A DNA stretch of 64,000 nt from Lentzea californiensis (GCF_024648825.1 NZ_JANBBE010000006.1:310001-374000); one strand, 5' to 3'. Numbered from the stretch's first letter, positions 33,325 to 42,894 are shown. Numbers and translations are program-made. Notes: a model not told the origin generated them from the sequence alone.

Positions 33325-35958
33325 GTGCACGAGCAGAGCCACCACGCCCGCGCCAGGGTGTCGCCACCGGCCGCCGAGCACCACCGCGTCGCTCTGGGCA
33401 TCGGTGAGCCGGCCCCGCGTCTGTCGTGGACGGTGGACGACGCCGTGGGCGGCTGGCGCCAGACTGGTTACGAGATCGAGGTTTCCGGACCTGGCCAGGT
33501 CCATCGCACGGGCCGGGTCGACTCCGCGCAGTCGCACCTCGTGCCGTGGCCCGCCGAACCGCTGCGGTCGCATGACCGCCGGACGATCCGCGTGCGCGTG
33601 TGGGCCGAGGACGGGCGGAGCACCCCGTGGAGTGGACCGACCGCGATCGAGGCCGGTCTGCTGCGCCCAGAGGACTGGTCGGCGCGCATGGTCTCGCCCG
33701 TGGCCGACAGCTCCCGGCCGCCGCTGCTGCGGACGGAGTTCGTCGTGCGCGGACCCGTGTCCCAAGCCCGCGTGTACGTCACGGCGCACGGCGTGTACGA
33801 GCTGCTGATCAACGGTGAGCCGGTGGGTGAAGACGTGCTGGCGCCAGGGTGGACGAGCTACCACGTGCGGCTTCGCTACCAGACCCACGACGTGACCGCG
33901 TCGTTGCGGCCGGGGCCCAACGCGGTGGGCGTGGCGCTGGCCGACGGGTGGTACCGGGGCCGGCTGGGGTTCAACGGCGGTACCCGTGCGATCTACGGCG
34001 GTCGGCTCGGGGCCTTGGTACAGCTGGAGATCACGTACACCGACGGCTCCCGGCAGGTCGTGGGCAGCGACGATTCGTGGCGTGCGGGCACGGGCGGACT
34101 GGTGTCCGCCGGGCTGTACGAGGGTGAGCACTTCGACGCCCGCGCCGAACCGGACGGGTGGTCGCGACCGGAGTTCGACGACTCGGCGTGGGAGCCGGTC
34201 GAGGTGGTGGAGCGGAATCCCGCCACGCTCGTGGCACCCACTGGTCCTCCCGTGCGGCGCACGGAACTGGTGCCGCCGGTCTCCGTCCTCGCCAAGGGCG
34301 GCGGCCGTTTCCTGGTGGACTTCGGGCAGAACCTCGTCGGCCGGCTCCGGATCCGCGTCCGTGGTGAGGCAGGGCGTGAAGTGGTGCTGCGGCACGCGGA
34401 AGTGCTGGAGGACGGTGAACTGTGCGTCCGGCCATTGCGTAGCGCCGTGTCGACCGACCGGTACGTGACCCGTGGCGGTGCCGAAGAGTGGGAGCCGCGG
34501 TTCACCTTCCACGGCTTCCGTTACGCCGAGGTGTCCGGTTGGGACGGCGAGCTGGACGTGACCGCGGTGGTGTGCCACACGGACATGCGCCGCACGGGCT
34601 GGTTCGCCTGCTCGGACCCGGCGCTGGAACGGTTGCACGACAACGTGGTCTGGAGCATGCGCGGCAACTTCCTGGACGTGCCGACGGACTGCCCGCAACG
34701 CGACGAACGCCTGGGCTGGACCGGCGACATCCAGGTCTTCGCGCCCACGGCGGCGTTCCTGCACGACTGCGCGGGCCTGCTGGTGTCGTGGCTGGCCGAC
34801 CTCGCCGCGGACCAGCTGCCCGACGGGACCGTGCCGTTCTTCGTGCCCTCGATCCCGACGCTGCCCGCCGGCGAGTGGACCCCGGCGTGGCCGGGCGCGA
34901 TCTGGGGCGACGCCGCCGTGCTCACGCCGTGGGTGCTGTACGAGCGGTTCGGCGACCGCAAAGCGTTGCGCGACCAGTATTCCAGTGCACGGGCGTGGGT
35001 GGATCTCGTCGAGTCCCTGCTGGACGACGACGGCGTGTGGCGTGCCGGCCGGCAGCTGGGCGACTGGCTGGACCCGGCCGCACCTCCGGAGGACCCGTGG
35101 GCCGCGCGCACCGACGCCCACCTGGTCGCGACCGCCTACGCGGCACTGTCGGCACGGGTGCTCGCCGACACCGCCGCACTGCTGGGTGAGATCGCCGACG
35201 CCACCCGTTACCGCCTGCTGTACGAACGGGTGAAAGCCGGGTTCGCCGACGCCTATCTCACCGCTGATCTGCCTGGCGCCGACACGCCCACCGCGCTCGC
35301 GCTGGCGTTGCGCTTCGACCTCGTGCCCCACGACCAGCGCGAGCGGGTCGGCAAGCGGCTGGCCGAGCTGGTCCGCGCCGACGGGCACCACATCGGCACG
35401 GGCTTCGCGGGCACGCCGGTGGTCCTCGACGCGCTGGCGGACTCCGGCCACCTCGACGACGCCTACCTGCTGCTCGGGCAACGGGAGTGCCCGTCGTGGC
35501 TGTACGCCGTCGGGATGGGCGCGACGACGATCTGGGAGCGCTGGGACAGCATGCTTCCCGACGGCACCGTCAACCCCGGCGAGATGACCTCGTTCAACCA
35601 CTACGCGCTCGGCTCGGTCGCCGACTGGCTGCACCGCACGGTCGCCGGCCTGTCCCCCGCCGCTCCCGGCTACGCGCGTCTCCGCGTGGCGCCGCGCCCC
35701 GGTGGTGGCCTGACCCACGCCGCCGCCGAGCACGAGACGCCGTACGGGCGTGCCCGTGTCGCCTGGTGGCGCGAGGGCGCGGAACTGACCGTGGAGGCGG
35801 TGGTTCCCGCCGGCACCACGGCGGTGATCGACCTGCCCGGACGGGAGCCGCTGCACGTCAGCTCGGGTGCGCACCGCGTCACCGCGCCGTGCCGCCCGGC
35901 TCACGAGGACCCCGGCGCGGGTACGATCCCGGTTCGCACAACCGCGGTGGAGGTCTGA
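33325..35958 (+). CDS. GH78 alpha-L-rhamnosidase
   Basis: 877 residues without a signal peptide, so it acts in the cytoplasm. Order: N-terminal beta-sandwich domains (about 10-370; LINGEPVGEDVLAPGWTSYH and ALADGWYRGRLG are typical), then the (alpha/alpha)6 barrel with the GH78 signature DCPQRDERLGWTGD at about 455-468 (Glu461 probable acid), the second catalytic region TTIWERWDSM with Glu738, and a C-terminal beta domain. It releases rhamnose from imported glycosides. GTG 33325 has AGGAG upstream. The LacI regulator starts 2 bases after its stop, and LacI-type operators precede it. Confidence 0.95.
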   Translation: MHEQSHHARARVSPPAAEHHRVALGIGEPAPRLSWTVDDAVGGWRQTGYEIEVSGPGQVHRTGRVDSAQSHLVPWPAEPLRSHDRRTIRVRVWAEDGRSTPWSGPTAIEAGLLRPEDWSARMVSPVADSSRPPLLRTEFVVRGPVSQARVYVTAHGVYELLINGEPVGEDVLAPGWTSYHVRLRYQTHDVTASLRPGPNAVGVALADGWYRGRLGFNGGTRAIYGGRLGALVQLEITYTDGSRQVVGSDDSWRAGTGGLVSAGLYEGEHFDARAEPDGWSRPEFDDSAWEPVEVVERNPATLVAPTGPPVRRTELVPPVSVLAKGGGRFLVDFGQNLVGRLRIRVRGEAGREVVLRHAEVLEDGELCVRPLRSAVSTDRYVTRGGAEEWEPRFTFHGFRYAEVSGWDGELDVTAVVCHTDMRRTGWFACSDPALERLHDNVVWSMRGNFLDVPTDCPQRDERLGWTGDIQVFAPTAAFLHDCAGLLVSWLADLAADQLPDGTVPFFVPSIPTLPAGEWTPAWPGAIWGDAAVLTPWVLYERFGDRKALRDQYSSARAWVDLVESLLDDDGVWRAGRQLGDWLDPAAPPEDPWAARTDAHLVATAYAALSARVLADTAALLGEIADATRYRLLYERVKAGFADAYLTADLPGADTPTALALALRFDLVPHDQRERVGKRLAELVRADGHHIGTGFAGTPVVLDALADSGHLDDAYLLLGQRECPSWLYAVGMGATTIWERWDSMLPDGTVNPGEMTSFNHYALGSVADWLHRTVAGLSPAAPGYARLRVAPRPGGGLTHAAAEHETPYGRARVAWWREGAELTVEAVVPAGTTAVIDLPGREPLHVSSGAHRVTAPCRPAHEDPGAGTIPVRTTAVEV

Positions 35959-35960
35959 CG

Positions 35961-36962
35961 GTGTCGACGGTGGGCATCAAGCACGTGGCCGAGACCGCCG
36001 GGGTCTCCACGGCCACCGTCTCCAACGTGCTCAACAAGCCCGACCGGGTCGCGGCCGCCACCCGCGACCGCGTCCTGAAGGTCATCAAAGAGCTGGGCTT
36101 CGTGCCCAACGCCGCCGCCCGCACGATGGTCAGCGGGCGGACCAAGGCTGTCGCCCTCGTCGTGTTCGACGTGCGCAACCCGTTCCTCACCGACGTGGCG
36201 CGCGGGTGCGAGGACACCGTGCTGGCGTTCGACAACGCCCTGATGCTGTGCAACAGCGACGTCTCGCCGGACAAGGAGCGCCGCTACCTCGACCTGATCA
36301 CGGAGCAGCGCATGCAGGGCGTGCTGATCAACCCGGTGGCCCCGACCGCGCAGTGGCTGGCCGAGCTGCGCGAGCGCGGCCTGCGCGTGGTGCTGCTGGA
36401 CAACGTCGCCGACCTGCCCGACGTGTGCTGCGTCGCCGTGGACGACGTGGTGGGGGCCGACCAGGCCGTCACCCACCTGCTCGGGCGGGGGCACCGCGAC
36501 ATCGCGTTCGTCACCGGCCCGCTGTCCATGCGGCAGTCGGCCGACCGGCGGGCGGGGTGTCTGCGGGCGCTCGACCGCGCAGAGATCCCGCACGACGCGC
36601 TGCGCACCGTCGAGACGGCCGCGTTCACCGTCGAACAGGGACGCCGGGCCGCCGAGCAGCTGCTCGCGTCCCGCGTGCGTCCGACCGCCGTGTTCTGCGC
36701 CAACGACCTGCTCGCGCTCGGCGTGATGCAGGTGGCGCTGCGCGGCGGGCTGACGGTGCCCGGCGACCTGGCGATCGTCGGCTACGACGACATCGACGCC
36801 GCCGAGACCGCCGCCGTGCCGCTGACGTCCGTGCACGTCGACGGTTACGAGCTCGGCCAGGCCGCGGCACGGCTGCTGACCGACGAGATCGCCCTCGGGC
36901 CCGAACACCGCCACGAACGTCAGGTGTTCGAGCCCAAGCTGGTGGAACGCGCGTCGTCGTAG
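35961..36962 (+). CDS. LacI-family transcriptional repressor
   Basis: 333 residues. GTG 35961 with GGAGGT upstream gives an N-terminus that begins directly with the helix-turn-helix: IKHVAETAGVSTATVSNVLN and the hinge helix region VPNAAARTMVSGRTKAVALV. The periplasmic-binding-protein-like sensor domain fills the rest (FVTGPLSMRQSADRRAGCLR; FCANDLLALGVMQVALRGGL; VGYDDIDAA). It is co-transcribed with GH78 and should bind the three sites at 33199-33278; the inducer is probably rhamnose or the transported glycoside. Confidence 0.95.
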   Translation: MSTVGIKHVAETAGVSTATVSNVLNKPDRVAAATRDRVLKVIKELGFVPNAAARTMVSGRTKAVALVVFDVRNPFLTDVARGCEDTVLAFDNALMLCNSDVSPDKERRYLDLITEQRMQGVLINPVAPTAQWLAELRERGLRVVLLDNVADLPDVCCVAVDDVVGADQAVTHLLGRGHRDIAFVTGPLSMRQSADRRAGCLRALDRAEIPHDALRTVETAAFTVEQGRRAAEQLLASRVRPTAVFCANDLLALGVMQVALRGGLTVPGDLAIVGYDDIDAAETAAVPLTSVHVDGYELGQAAARLLTDEIALGPEHRHERQVFEPKLVERASS

Positions 36963-36967
36963 GGCCG

Positions 36968-37891
36968 TCACGGCCTGGTCCGCGGCCGCTGACGAGCGCG
37001 CGGCAAGGGCTTGACCTCCGCTCCGGGGACCACGGTGGTGCTGATGGCGCCGATGCCCTCGACGGTGAGGGTGACGACGTCGCCGGGCCGCAGCGGGTGC
37101 CGCTCGGCTCCCCTGCCCCACAGCTCGGCCAGGCAGCCTCCGTTGCCGCAGGTGCCGGAACCGAGCACGTCACCGGGACGCACGGCGGCGCCCCGGGACG
37201 CGTAGGCGACCATCTCCTCGAACGTCCAGCTCATGTTGGACAGCAGGTCGGAGCCCACCACCCGGCCGTTGACCTCGGCGGTCAGCGTGAGGCGCAGCAG
37301 GCCGTCGGCGTCGCGGTGGTGCTCCAGCTCGTCGGGCGTGACGAGCCAGGGGCCGAGGGTCGTGGCGGTGTCCTTGCCCTTGCACGGGCCCAGGCCGACC
37401 GCCATCTCCGCGGTCTGCAGATCGCGCGCCGACCAGTCGTTGAAGATCGTGTACCCGGCGATGTGGTCGCGGGCCTGCTCCGGCGTCAGGTCACGGCCTT
37501 CGCGGCTGATGACGGCCGCGACCTCCAGTTCGAAGTCCAGCAGCTCCGAACCGGGCGGCACGGGCACGTCGTCGTGCGGGCCGATCACGGCGTAGGGGTT
37601 GCCGAAGTAGAACGTCGGCGCGGCGTACCACTGCTCGGGCACGCCGGATCCCGCGCGCATGCCTTCGACGTGCTCCTCGAAGGTGACGAAGTCGCGCACG
37701 GTCGGCGGCTGGAGCGGTGCGAGCAGCCGCACCTCCGACACGTGCGGTCCCGCCGGACCGGCGAGGGCCGCGGCACCGGGCAGGTCGCCGAGCACGTCGA
37801 TCAGCGAAGCCGTGCCGAGAGGACGCAGCCGCTCGTCGTCCAGCACTCCGGCCTGCTGCCGGCCGTCGTGGAGGTAGGTGGCGAACCGCAT
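36968..37891 (-). CDS. Fumarylacetoacetate hydrolase family protein (FAH-2)
   Basis: 307 residues. FAH-family active-site blocks: FELEVAAVISREGRDLTPEQ with the metal-binding E-x-E, GYTIFNDWSARDLQ, GPCKGKDTATTLGPWLV and GSGTCGNGGCLAELWGRG. Members hydrolyse or decarboxylate/isomerise oxo-acid products of aromatic ring cleavage. It is the last gene of the six-gene operon, one base after the dioxygenase stop, and is a likely hydrolase or isomerase for the ring-fission product. It converges on the LacI gene with a 5-base gap. Confidence 0.9.
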   Translation of the reverse strand: MRFATYLHDGRQQAGVLDDERLRPLGTASLIDVLGDLPGAAALAGPAGPHVSEVRLLAPLQPPTVRDFVTFEEHVEGMRAGSGVPEQWYAAPTFYFGNPYAVIGPHDDVPVPPGSELLDFELEVAAVISREGRDLTPEQARDHIAGYTIFNDWSARDLQTAEMAVGLGPCKGKDTATTLGPWLVTPDELEHHRDADGLLRLTLTAEVNGRVVGSDLLSNMSWTFEEMVAYASRGAAVRPGDVLGSGTCGNGGCLAELWGRGAERHPLRPGDVVTLTVEGIGAISTTVVPGAEVKPLPRARQRPRTRP

Positions 37892-37892
37892 G

Positions 37893-38831
37893 TCACACCG
37901 GAGGGGCGACGAAGCAGCCGCGGTCGGGGTCGTTGAAGGACTCCTTGGCCACCAGCTCGTTCATCGGGTTGGCGGTGCCCCACTGGTCGGTGACCTCGGG
38001 CTGCGAGAAGTCGTGGACGCTGGGGTGCCAGGTGTCCTCGTCCAGCATCTCGAGCTCCGTCGTGTACTCGACGGTGTTGCCGTGGGGGTCGAGGAAGTAG
38101 GAGAACGTGTTGTCACCCGCCAGGTGGCGGCCCGGTCCCCAGATCTTGCGCACACCGGCGCGCATCAGCCGGCCGGTGCCGCGCATGTACTCGTCCACGC
38201 CACGCAGCTCGAACGAGATGTGGTGCAGCGCGGTGTGCGGCCCCTTGGCCAGCGCGAGGCTGTGGTGCTGCGGGTTGATGCGCATGAAGTGCATGACCTC
38301 GCCCATGTGCGGCGAGCTGAGGGTGTCCGACAGCGCGAACGACAGGTGCTGCTCGTACCAGGCCCTGGTGCGGTTCAAATCCGGCGAGTTGAGCACGACG
38401 TGCGAGAGCCGGACCGGGATGGCCTCCTTCTCCTCGACGCGGCGGTGCTGCCGGTTCTCCACGTCGGCGGAGACCTCGACGGTGCGGCCGTCGACGTCGA
38501 AGAACCGGAAGCCGTAGCCGCCACCGAGCGTGCCGAGCTTGTCGGGCGTGCTGATGAGCGTGACGCCGGCGGCGATGAGCTGGTCGGCGAGCGCATCGAC
38601 GTCAGCCGCGTTCTCCGCACCGAACGCGACGAGGTCCAGCCGCTTCTCGTCGGCTTTGCGCAGCCGCACGACGTACTGCTCGGGTGAGCCCTCCGCGGCC
38701 AGGAAGCTCAGGCCCGAGTCGTTGGCGACCTCGGTGAGGCCCCACACGCCGGCGTAGAACTCCAGTTGCTTGTCGTAGTCGGGCACGGCGAGGTCGACGT
38801 GCCGCAGGTGGGTGAGCAATCGCCTGGTCAC
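37893..38831 (-). CDS. Extradiol ring-cleavage dioxygenase, type I (VOC fold)
   Basis: 312 residues, two VOC modules as in catechol/homoprotocatechuate/biphenyl-diol 2,3-dioxygenases. The C-terminal module carries the Fe(II) ligands: His144 (RLSHVVLNSPDL), His203 or 204 (ALHHISFELRG) and Glu255 (GNTVEYTTELEM). The length and spacing match BphC/HpaD-type extradiol enzymes, which cleave a catechol next to its hydroxyls. GTG 38831 overlaps the amidohydrolase stop by 4 bases and has GGAG upstream. It is the key ring-opening step of the operon; the catechol substrate is not identified. Confidence 0.92.
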   Translation of the reverse strand: MTRRLLTHLRHVDLAVPDYDKQLEFYAGVWGLTEVANDSGLSFLAAEGSPEQYVVRLRKADEKRLDLVAFGAENAADVDALADQLIAAGVTLISTPDKLGTLGGGYGFRFFDVDGRTVEVSADVENRQHRRVEEKEAIPVRLSHVVLNSPDLNRTRAWYEQHLSFALSDTLSSPHMGEVMHFMRINPQHHSLALAKGPHTALHHISFELRGVDEYMRGTGRLMRAGVRKIWGPGRHLAGDNTFSYFLDPHGNTVEYTTELEMLDEDTWHPSVHDFSQPEVTDQWGTANPMNELVAKESFNDPDRGCFVAPPV

Positions 38832-39832
38832 CGGATCTCCTTCAGGTTGAGCAGTGCGGTGGCGTTGCCACCGCGGACAGCGTCGAAGTCGGGTTCGTTC
38901 AGCACCGCGGCCCGCAGTGCGGCGACCGGGTCCTCGGTGCCCATGTCGAACGGGAAGTCCGAGCCGAGCAGCACGCGGTCCGGTCCGGCGACGCGGACCA
39001 GCTCGCGCAGCACCGCGGGGTCGTGGACCAGCGAGTCGAACCACAGCCGCCGGGCGTAGTGGCTCGGCGGGTGCACGCAGTTCCTGGCATCGGGGCGCAC
39101 CCGCCAGGCGTGGTCCGCGCGGCCGAGGTGGGTGGGCAGGTAGCCGCCGCCGTGCGCGGCGACGATCCGCAGGCGCGGGTGGCGGTCCAGCACACCGGAG
39201 AAGATCAGGTGGGACAACGCGACGGCATTCTCTGTCGGCTGGCCGACGCTGTTGGACAGGTACCAGCGGTCCAGGCGTTCGTCGAGGGTGCAGCCGAAGG
39301 GGTGCAGGAACACCACGGCGCCGGTCTCGGCGGCCCGTTCCCAGAACGGCTCGTAGGCCGGGTCGGACAGCTCGCGGCCGGGTGCGTGGCTGCCTATCTC
39401 CACCCCCGCCAGTCCTTCTCCCAGCGCGTGGTCGAGGGCCTGCACCGCCAGGTCCGGGTGCTGCAGCGGCGCCAGGCCCAGGCCGCGCAGCCGTTCCGGC
39501 GCGTGGGCGCAGTGCTTGGCGGTCGCGGTGTTGGCCGTCTCCCACACCGTCCGGGCCAGGTCGCGGTCCGCCCAGTAGTGGTAGTGCGACGGCGAAGGGC
39601 TCACCAGTTGCACGTCCACCTCTGCACCGTCCATGGCGGACAGACGCTGCGCGACGTCGGTCAGCACCCCGAGCCGGTCGCGGATCATCCGCCCGTTGAC
39701 GGCCAGGGCGTCGGGGCCGTTGCGGCGGGCGTCGAGTTCACGGGCGGCGGCCAGCGCGGGCTCGTCGGCGACGAGCCGTTCCACCTCGGGCAGCAGGACG
39801 TGGGCGTGCACGTCCACGGTCGGGGCGGTCAC
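38828..39832 (-). CDS. Amidohydrolase-2 family protein, probable decarboxylase
   Basis: 334 residues. Metal-binding motifs of the ACMSD/gamma-resorcylate decarboxylase group: VDVHAHVLLPE (HxH) at the N-terminus, FLHPFGCTLDERLDRWYL, IVAAHGGGYLPTHLGRADHA and LLGSDFPFDMG with the terminal Asp. In this group the reaction is usually decarboxylation of an aromatic acid or a muconate semialdehyde. GTG 39832 overlaps the monooxygenase stop by 4 bases. Within the operon it may remove a carboxyl group either before ring cleavage or from the cleavage product. Confidence 0.88.
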   Translation of the reverse strand: MTAPTVDVHAHVLLPEVERLVADEPALAAARELDARRNGPDALAVNGRMIRDRLGVLTDVAQRLSAMDGAEVDVQLVSPSPSHYHYWADRDLARTVWETANTATAKHCAHAPERLRGLGLAPLQHPDLAVQALDHALGEGLAGVEIGSHAPGRELSDPAYEPFWERAAETGAVVFLHPFGCTLDERLDRWYLSNSVGQPTENAVALSHLIFSGVLDRHPRLRIVAAHGGGYLPTHLGRADHAWRVRPDARNCVHPPSHYARRLWFDSLVHDPAVLRELVRVAGPDRVLLGSDFPFDMGTEDPVAALRAAVLNEPDFDAVRGGNATALLNLKEIR

Positions 39833-40953
39833 GGGCGCCCCGCCAGCATCGCCATCGTGCGGCCCATCAGCCCCGGTACGTCGGCGTCGCGCACGCCGTC
39901 GAGCAGCCACTGGCCGATCTGAACGGAAGCGTCGACCACCGCGCGCACTCGCGGATAGCGGCGGTCGCGGTACTCGGTGAGCACGGCGTCGTCCCACGTG
40001 TCCTTTGTGGACAGCAGTTCGGCGAGGACGAGTGCGTCCTCCAACGACATCGCGGCGCCCTGGGCCAGGGTCGGCGGGCACGCGTGGGCCGCGTCGCCGA
40101 CGAGCACGACCCGGCCGCGGTGCCACGGCCCGTCCACCAGCAGGCGGTCGAACCAGGTGTAGTTGACCACCGCGGAGTCGGTCAGCGCGGCCTGGATCTC
40201 CTGCCACGGTCCGCCGTACCCCTGCGCCAGCCGCAGCATCTCCTTGGCGTGAGCCGACGGGTCGATGGCGTCGCGGTCGCGGTTGCGTTCGACCAGGTAG
40301 GCGTAGGCGGTGTCCGGGCCGGTCGGGCAGCACCCGGCGATGAAGCAGTGCCCGCCGTAGATCATCTGGGTGTGTTCGAGGCCGGTCGGGCGGGGCACCG
40401 GAGCGCGCCAGATGGCCATGCCGGTGGGCACCGGCCGTTCCTGGACACCGATCAGCGCGCGGGTCGCGGAGTTGAGGCCGTCCGCGCCCACGACGAGGTC
40501 GTAACGCCCGGTCGTGCCGTCGCTGAAACCGACGTCCACGCCGTCGCCGTCCTGGTCGAGGGTGGTGGCGGTGAGGCCGAGGCGCACCGGGGCGCCGGAC
40601 GTGCGGACGGCGTCGATGAGGATCTGCTGGAGGCGCGGGCGTTGCATGCCGAGGGTGCCGGGCAGGTCGTCGCCGCCGATGCGGGCGGTCGGCTGCACGG
40701 CCAGCACCGCACCGGTCGGGGCGAGGATGCCCAGTTCGTCGAACGGGAACCCGTCGCCGAGCACCTGGTCGATCACGCCGACCTCGCGCAGGACGCGCAA
40801 GGCGTTGCCCTGCAGAGTGATGCCGGATCCTGCGGTGGCGTTCCAGTCAGGTCTGGCCTCCACCAGGTCGACGGTGAGTCCGGCGCGGCGCAGCAGGACG
40901 GTCAGGGCGTTGCCGGCGGTACCACCGCCGAGGACGAGCACGGTGCGGGTCAT
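39829..40953 (-). CDS. FAD-dependent aromatic monooxygenase (hydroxylase)
   Basis: 374 residues from ATG 40953, which has GAGGAG 5 bases upstream; a TTG immediately before would leave too little room. Group A flavin hydroxylase motifs: VLVLGGGTAGNALTVLLRRA (ADP binding), VVGADGLNSATR (DG motif) and VVLVGDAAHACPPTLAQGAA (GD motif). It probably hydroxylates an aromatic ring to give the catechol cleaved by the dioxygenase. Coupled by 4-base overlap to the amidohydrolase. Confidence 0.92.
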   Translation of the reverse strand: MTRTVLVLGGGTAGNALTVLLRRAGLTVDLVEARPDWNATAGSGITLQGNALRVLREVGVIDQVLGDGFPFDELGILAPTGAVLAVQPTARIGGDDLPGTLGMQRPRLQQILIDAVRTSGAPVRLGLTATTLDQDGDGVDVGFSDGTTGRYDLVVGADGLNSATRALIGVQERPVPTGMAIWRAPVPRPTGLEHTQMIYGGHCFIAGCCPTGPDTAYAYLVERNRDRDAIDPSAHAKEMLRLAQGYGGPWQEIQAALTDSAVVNYTWFDRLLVDGPWHRGRVVLVGDAAHACPPTLAQGAAMSLEDALVLAELLSTKDTWDDAVLTEYRDRRYPRVRAVVDASVQIGQWLLDGVRDADVPGLMGRTMAMLAGRP

Positions 40954-40966
40954 CAAGGCTCCTCGG

Positions 40967-41920
40967 TCACTTCACGGCGACGGGGTTCACCGGCGAGCCG
41001 ACGGCTCCCGTGATCGGCAACGGCGCGGCGGTCAGCCAGAACTCGTGCACGCCGTCCTCGGCGCAGTCCGCCGCCAGCGCGTCCAGGTCCCACATCTCCC
41101 CCACCAGCAGCCCGATGTGCGGGATGACGACCTGGTGCAGCGGCTGGAAGGCGTCGTCGAACTCGTTGGGCCGCACCTCGAAACCCCACGTGTCGGTGGC
41201 GATCGCGGCGATCTCGGTGCGGTGCAGCCACGGTGCGGTGGTGAACGACAGGCCGGGCGCCGGTCCGCCCGCGTAGTCGCCCCAGCCGTCGCGCCTGGCG
41301 CGGGCCAGCTGCCCGGTGCGGACGAGCACGATGTCGCCGGGTCCGACGTCGACGCCGTGGGCCTCGGCCGTGGTGGCGAGGTGGGTCTCGGTGATGGCGA
41401 AGCCGTCGGGCAGTTCGCCACCACCGACGACTCGGCCGACGTCGAGCAGCACGCCGCGGCCGGCGACGTGGGCGGCCATGTGCTCGATGCCGGTGACCAG
41501 GTCACCCGCGGACGTCACGGTGGTGGCGGCGTCCCGGCCGTTCCACGCCCTGCCGTGGTCGAAGATGTGCCCGAGGCCGTCCCACTGCGTCGAGCACTGC
41601 AACGGCATGGAGATCACGTCGTCCGCGCCACCGATGCCGTGCGGGAAGCCCTGCAGTCCCGCGGCCGCGTCCGTCCCGGTGTCGAGCATGGTGTGCACGG
41701 GATTCGTGCGGCGGCGCCAGCCCTTCTGCGGGCCGTCCATGTCGAACCGCTGGGACAGCGAGAAGCTCACGCCCCTGCGGATCAGCGCGGCGGCGGCACG
41801 GCGCTTGCCCTCGGTGAGGAAGTTCAGCGTGCCGAGGACGTCGTCCTCACCCCAGCGGCCCCAGTTGGAGCACTTCGCGGCGGCCTCGGCGATGGCGGAC
41901 TCGGGATCGGCGCGGTTCAT
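40967..41920 (-). CDS. Cyclase-family (kynurenine formamidase-like) hydrolase
   Basis: 317 residues. The metal-binding motif of this family, usually HxGTHxDxxxH, appears here in the longer-subfamily form STQWDGLGHIFDHGRAWNGR. Other conserved parts are GRGVLLDVGRVVGGGELPDG and DIVLVRTGQLARAR. Members hydrolyse amides, lactones or esters, including N-formylkynurenine and isatin. It may open a lactone or amide intermediate of the pathway. ATG 41920 overlaps the upstream FAH gene stop by 4 bases. Confidence 0.88.
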   Translation of the reverse strand: MNRADPESAIAEAAAKCSNWGRWGEDDVLGTLNFLTEGKRRAAAALIRRGVSFSLSQRFDMDGPQKGWRRRTNPVHTMLDTGTDAAAGLQGFPHGIGGADDVISMPLQCSTQWDGLGHIFDHGRAWNGRDAATTVTSAGDLVTGIEHMAAHVAGRGVLLDVGRVVGGGELPDGFAITETHLATTAEAHGVDVGPGDIVLVRTGQLARARRDGWGDYAGGPAPGLSFTTAPWLHRTEIAAIATDTWGFEVRPNEFDDAFQPLHQVVIPHIGLLVGEMWDLDALAADCAEDGVHEFWLTAAPLPITGAVGSPVNPVAVK

Positions 41921-42894
41921 GCCCGCTCCTCGGCGACGCAGCGGGTGCGCTGGACGCCCAGCCCGGTGATGGTGCTCTCCATGACGTCGCCGTCGCGCAG
42001 CAGACGCCCGTGGTGCGCGCCGTTGCCGGCGGGAGAACCGGTGAGGACGAGGTCGCCCGGCAGCAGCACGGTGGTCTGCGAGACGTAGGAGACCATGCGG
42101 GCGACGTCGAAGATCATGTCCTTTGTGGACTCGTCCTGCATCACGTCACCGTTGAGCTCGAGGGTCAGCCGCAGGTCCGACGGGTCCCGCACGAACTCGG
42201 CCGGCACGACGTACGGGCCGAGCGGAGTGAAGCCGGGCGCGTTCTTCGAGCGCAGCCAGTCGGTGCCGATCTCCCGCATGTCCTTGCGGAACACCAGATC
42301 CCGGGCCGTGAGGTCGTTGGCGATCGTGTAGCCGGCGACGTGCCGCAACGCTTCTTCCGGCGACACGCGGTGGGCCGGGATGCCGATCACGGCGGTCAGC
42401 TCCAGCTCCCAGTCCGCCTGCTCGCACCACGAGGGGAGCACGACGTCGTCGTAGGGGCCGGTGATCGCCGACGGCAGACCGATGAACACGTACGGCTGGT
42501 CTTCGCGTGCACGGCGGTCCATCAGCTCGGCAGCTCGCGCCCGCGCCTGCTCCTCGCTCTCGGCGGAGTCCGCCGGGCGGTGCGCGACCACGAGGTCGAT
42601 GACGTGCTGCCGGTAGTTGGCCCCCGACTGGAAGACCTGCCGCGGCGCGACCGGCGCGTGCACGCTCAACCCGTCCAGCGGCAGCCACTCCCGCGCCTCG
42701 CTCGCCAGGCGGCGCAACGAGGGCAGCGCCTCCGTCCACCTCTCGAGGACGTCGAGCGTCGAGGCCGGCCGCCACTGCAGGGCCTGCCCGAGATCGGCCA
42801 CGCGGTCGTCCACCACGAGGCCGGGGAACGGCGAGCCGCCCGCCGCGGAGAAGGTGCCGAGCGCGAACCGGACGGGTTGCGGCGGTGTTGCCAT
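41917..42894 (-). CDS. Fumarylacetoacetate hydrolase family protein (FAH-1)
   Basis: 325 residues and first gene of the operon. FAH blocks: WELELTAVIGIPAHRVSPEE (E-x-E), GYTIANDLTARDLVFRKDMR, SKNAPGFTPLGPYVVPAEFV and VLTGSPAGNGAHHG. The pair with the second FAH gene five genes downstream is typical of meta-cleavage routes, where one member hydrolyses or hydrates and the other isomerises or decarboxylates. It is divergent from the LysR gene at 43001, which probably controls the operon. Confidence 0.9.
   Translation of the reverse strand: MATPPQPVRFALGTFSAAGGSPFPGLVVDDRVADLGQALQWRPASTLDVLERWTEALPSLRRLASEAREWLPLDGLSVHAPVAPRQVFQSGANYRQHVIDLVVAHRPADSAESEEQARARAAELMDRRAREDQPYVFIGLPSAITGPYDDVVLPSWCEQADWELELTAVIGIPAHRVSPEEALRHVAGYTIANDLTARDLVFRKDMREIGTDWLRSKNAPGFTPLGPYVVPAEFVRDPSDLRLTLELNGDVMQDESTKDMIFDVARMVSYVSQTTVLLPGDLVLTGSPAGNGAHHGRLLRDGDVMESTITGLGVQRTRCVAEERA

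Noticed and set aside
33250..35904. 884-residue minus-strand frame across the GH78 gene
   Set aside because: Antisense of a gene with an intact GH78 signature; low-complexity His/Arg/Gly-rich translation without any motif.
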